Shown in pieces: positions 63,706 through 64,000 of a DNA stretch of 64,000 nucleotides; within the stretch, counting starts at the first letter, position 1, and the number at the start of each line of letters is the position of its first letter. A program made the position numbers and the translations under genes. The notes under the pieces were generated by a model. That model worked only from the letters and a program-made list of their open reading frames with translations, had not been told where the DNA came from and ran no database searches. The stretch is from assembly GCF_016918935.1 (NCBI RefSeq), contig NZ_JAFFOB010000015.1:248001-312000 (forward strand). The letters are read 5' to 3'. The DNA is from Roseitranquillus sediminis. Its GTDB lineage: Bacteria > Pseudomonadota > Alphaproteobacteria > Rhodobacterales > Rhodobacteraceae.

Positions 63706-63712
63706 CAATAGC

Positions 63713-64000
63713 TTAGCCGATGTACTCCTTCGACTTGAACGACAGGTGCGACACCGAGGCGGGGCGGTCGGCGAGCTTGCGGATGTTGCCCCAGGTCTGC
63801 TTGTAGTTCGGGATCACCAGCTCGTTCACGCCGTCGCCGTTGATGACGTTGCCCTGCAAGCCGGTCGGGTAGCCGAAGAGCATGAAGGTCTCGCCGCGGC
63901 GCGCCGTCGGCGTCGGGTAGGCCATGGCCTGGGTCGAGCCGGTGTCGTTCCAGACCTCGACGAGATCGCCCTCGGCGACGCCGATCCCGGCCATGTCGTC
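63713..64000 (-). CDS. aioA: arsenite oxidase large subunit, C-terminal part
   Basis: The last 95 codons or so of a gene that continues beyond the window. WNDTGSTQAMAYPTPTARRG, ETFMLFGYPTGLQGNVINGD, ELVIPNYKQTWGNIRKLADR and HLSFKSKEYIG match the C-terminus of the molybdopterin subunit of arsenite oxidase almost word for word. The enzyme oxidises arsenite to arsenate in the periplasm with the Rieske subunit AioB; being the minus strand, aioB would be to the right. The gene ends in TAA and is followed by a hairpin. Confidence 0.92.
   Translation of the reverse strand, partial: DDMAGIGVAEGDLVEVWNDTGSTQAMAYPTPTARRGETFMLFGYPTGLQGNVINGDGVNELVIPNYKQTWGNIRKLADRPASVSHLSFKSKEYIG

Larger units (their letters stand above)
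62671..63712. other. gene-poor stretch before the arsenite oxidase gene
   Basis: No supported gene apart from the possible 62-codon frame noted with the previous feature. It has the inverted repeat CGCCGCC-GAC-GGCGGCG at 62964-62980, the terminator-like hairpin at 63029, a short tandem repeat of GTCGAAGCC near 63385 and the hairpin at 63683. Open frames here are short, Arg-rich and unlike proteins. Confidence 0.45.

Overview
The window looks like a chromosomal segment of a high-GC alphaproteobacterium, most likely Rhodobacterales (Rhodobacteraceae). The reasons are uniformly GC-rich third codon positions, a block of core genes in an order I associate with that group (SPOR lipoprotein, D-Ala-D-Ala carboxypeptidase, tmk, holB, TatD, PhnP-like hydrolase), a detached cytochrome c oxidase subunit I followed by a DUF2244 gene, and a LuxI-type synthase. 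The assignment is inference; there is no rRNA here.

Regions. (1) 1-3.8 kb: the 3' end of an acyl-homoserine-lactone synthase, a RecD-like helicase, a short rhodanese/membrane-protein/AhpD-like run and a small lipoprotein. (2) 4.1-11.7 kb: a divergent LysR regulator and a complete peptide/opine-type ABC importer (binding protein, two permeases, fused double ATPase) running into an FAH-family hydratase and an RraA-family aldolase. (3) 12-36 kb: a large catabolic block, all on the + strand: a second binding protein, an old-yellow-enzyme reductase, two metallo-beta-lactamase-fold hydrolases, a two-subunit MaoC hydratase, two acyl-CoA dehydrogenases, a class III CoA-transferase, another FAH enzyme, an M20 amidohydrolase, an MFS exporter, an IclR regulator, a nitroreductase, an M81 (MlrC-like) metallohydrolase, an HMG-CoA-lyase-like enzyme, an MmgE/PrpD enzyme and a DppBCDF set that lacks its own binding protein. 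Four 15-bp palindromes close to ATTCGC-N3-GCGAAT sit before the binding protein, the first acyl-CoA dehydrogenase, iclR itself and the lyase. They suggest one IclR regulon that ties the separated parts together. The logic is import, hydrolysis or reduction, CoA activation, dehydrogenation, hydration and retro-aldol cleavage of an unidentified, probably branched, acid or amide.

(4) 36-57.7 kb: mostly housekeeping. tRNA-Ser, cell wall, DNA replication, a hybrid histidine kinase, tRNA-Leu, lipB, ctaD, carA, a membrane glycosyltransferase with a GspE/MshE-type N-terminal domain, a wrecked GntR regulator, a UbiH-family hydroxylase, a class V aminotransferase, ilvC and tRNA-Met. (5) 57.7-63.7 kb: an island-like, gene-poor stretch that begins right after tRNA-Met with an AlpA-type regulator and holds several frameshifted small genes, a four-helix membrane protein and a large protein with a JmjC/cupin-like C-terminus. 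No integrase is visible. (6) 63.7-64 kb: the 3' end of the arsenite oxidase large subunit, on the minus strand, followed by a strong hairpin.
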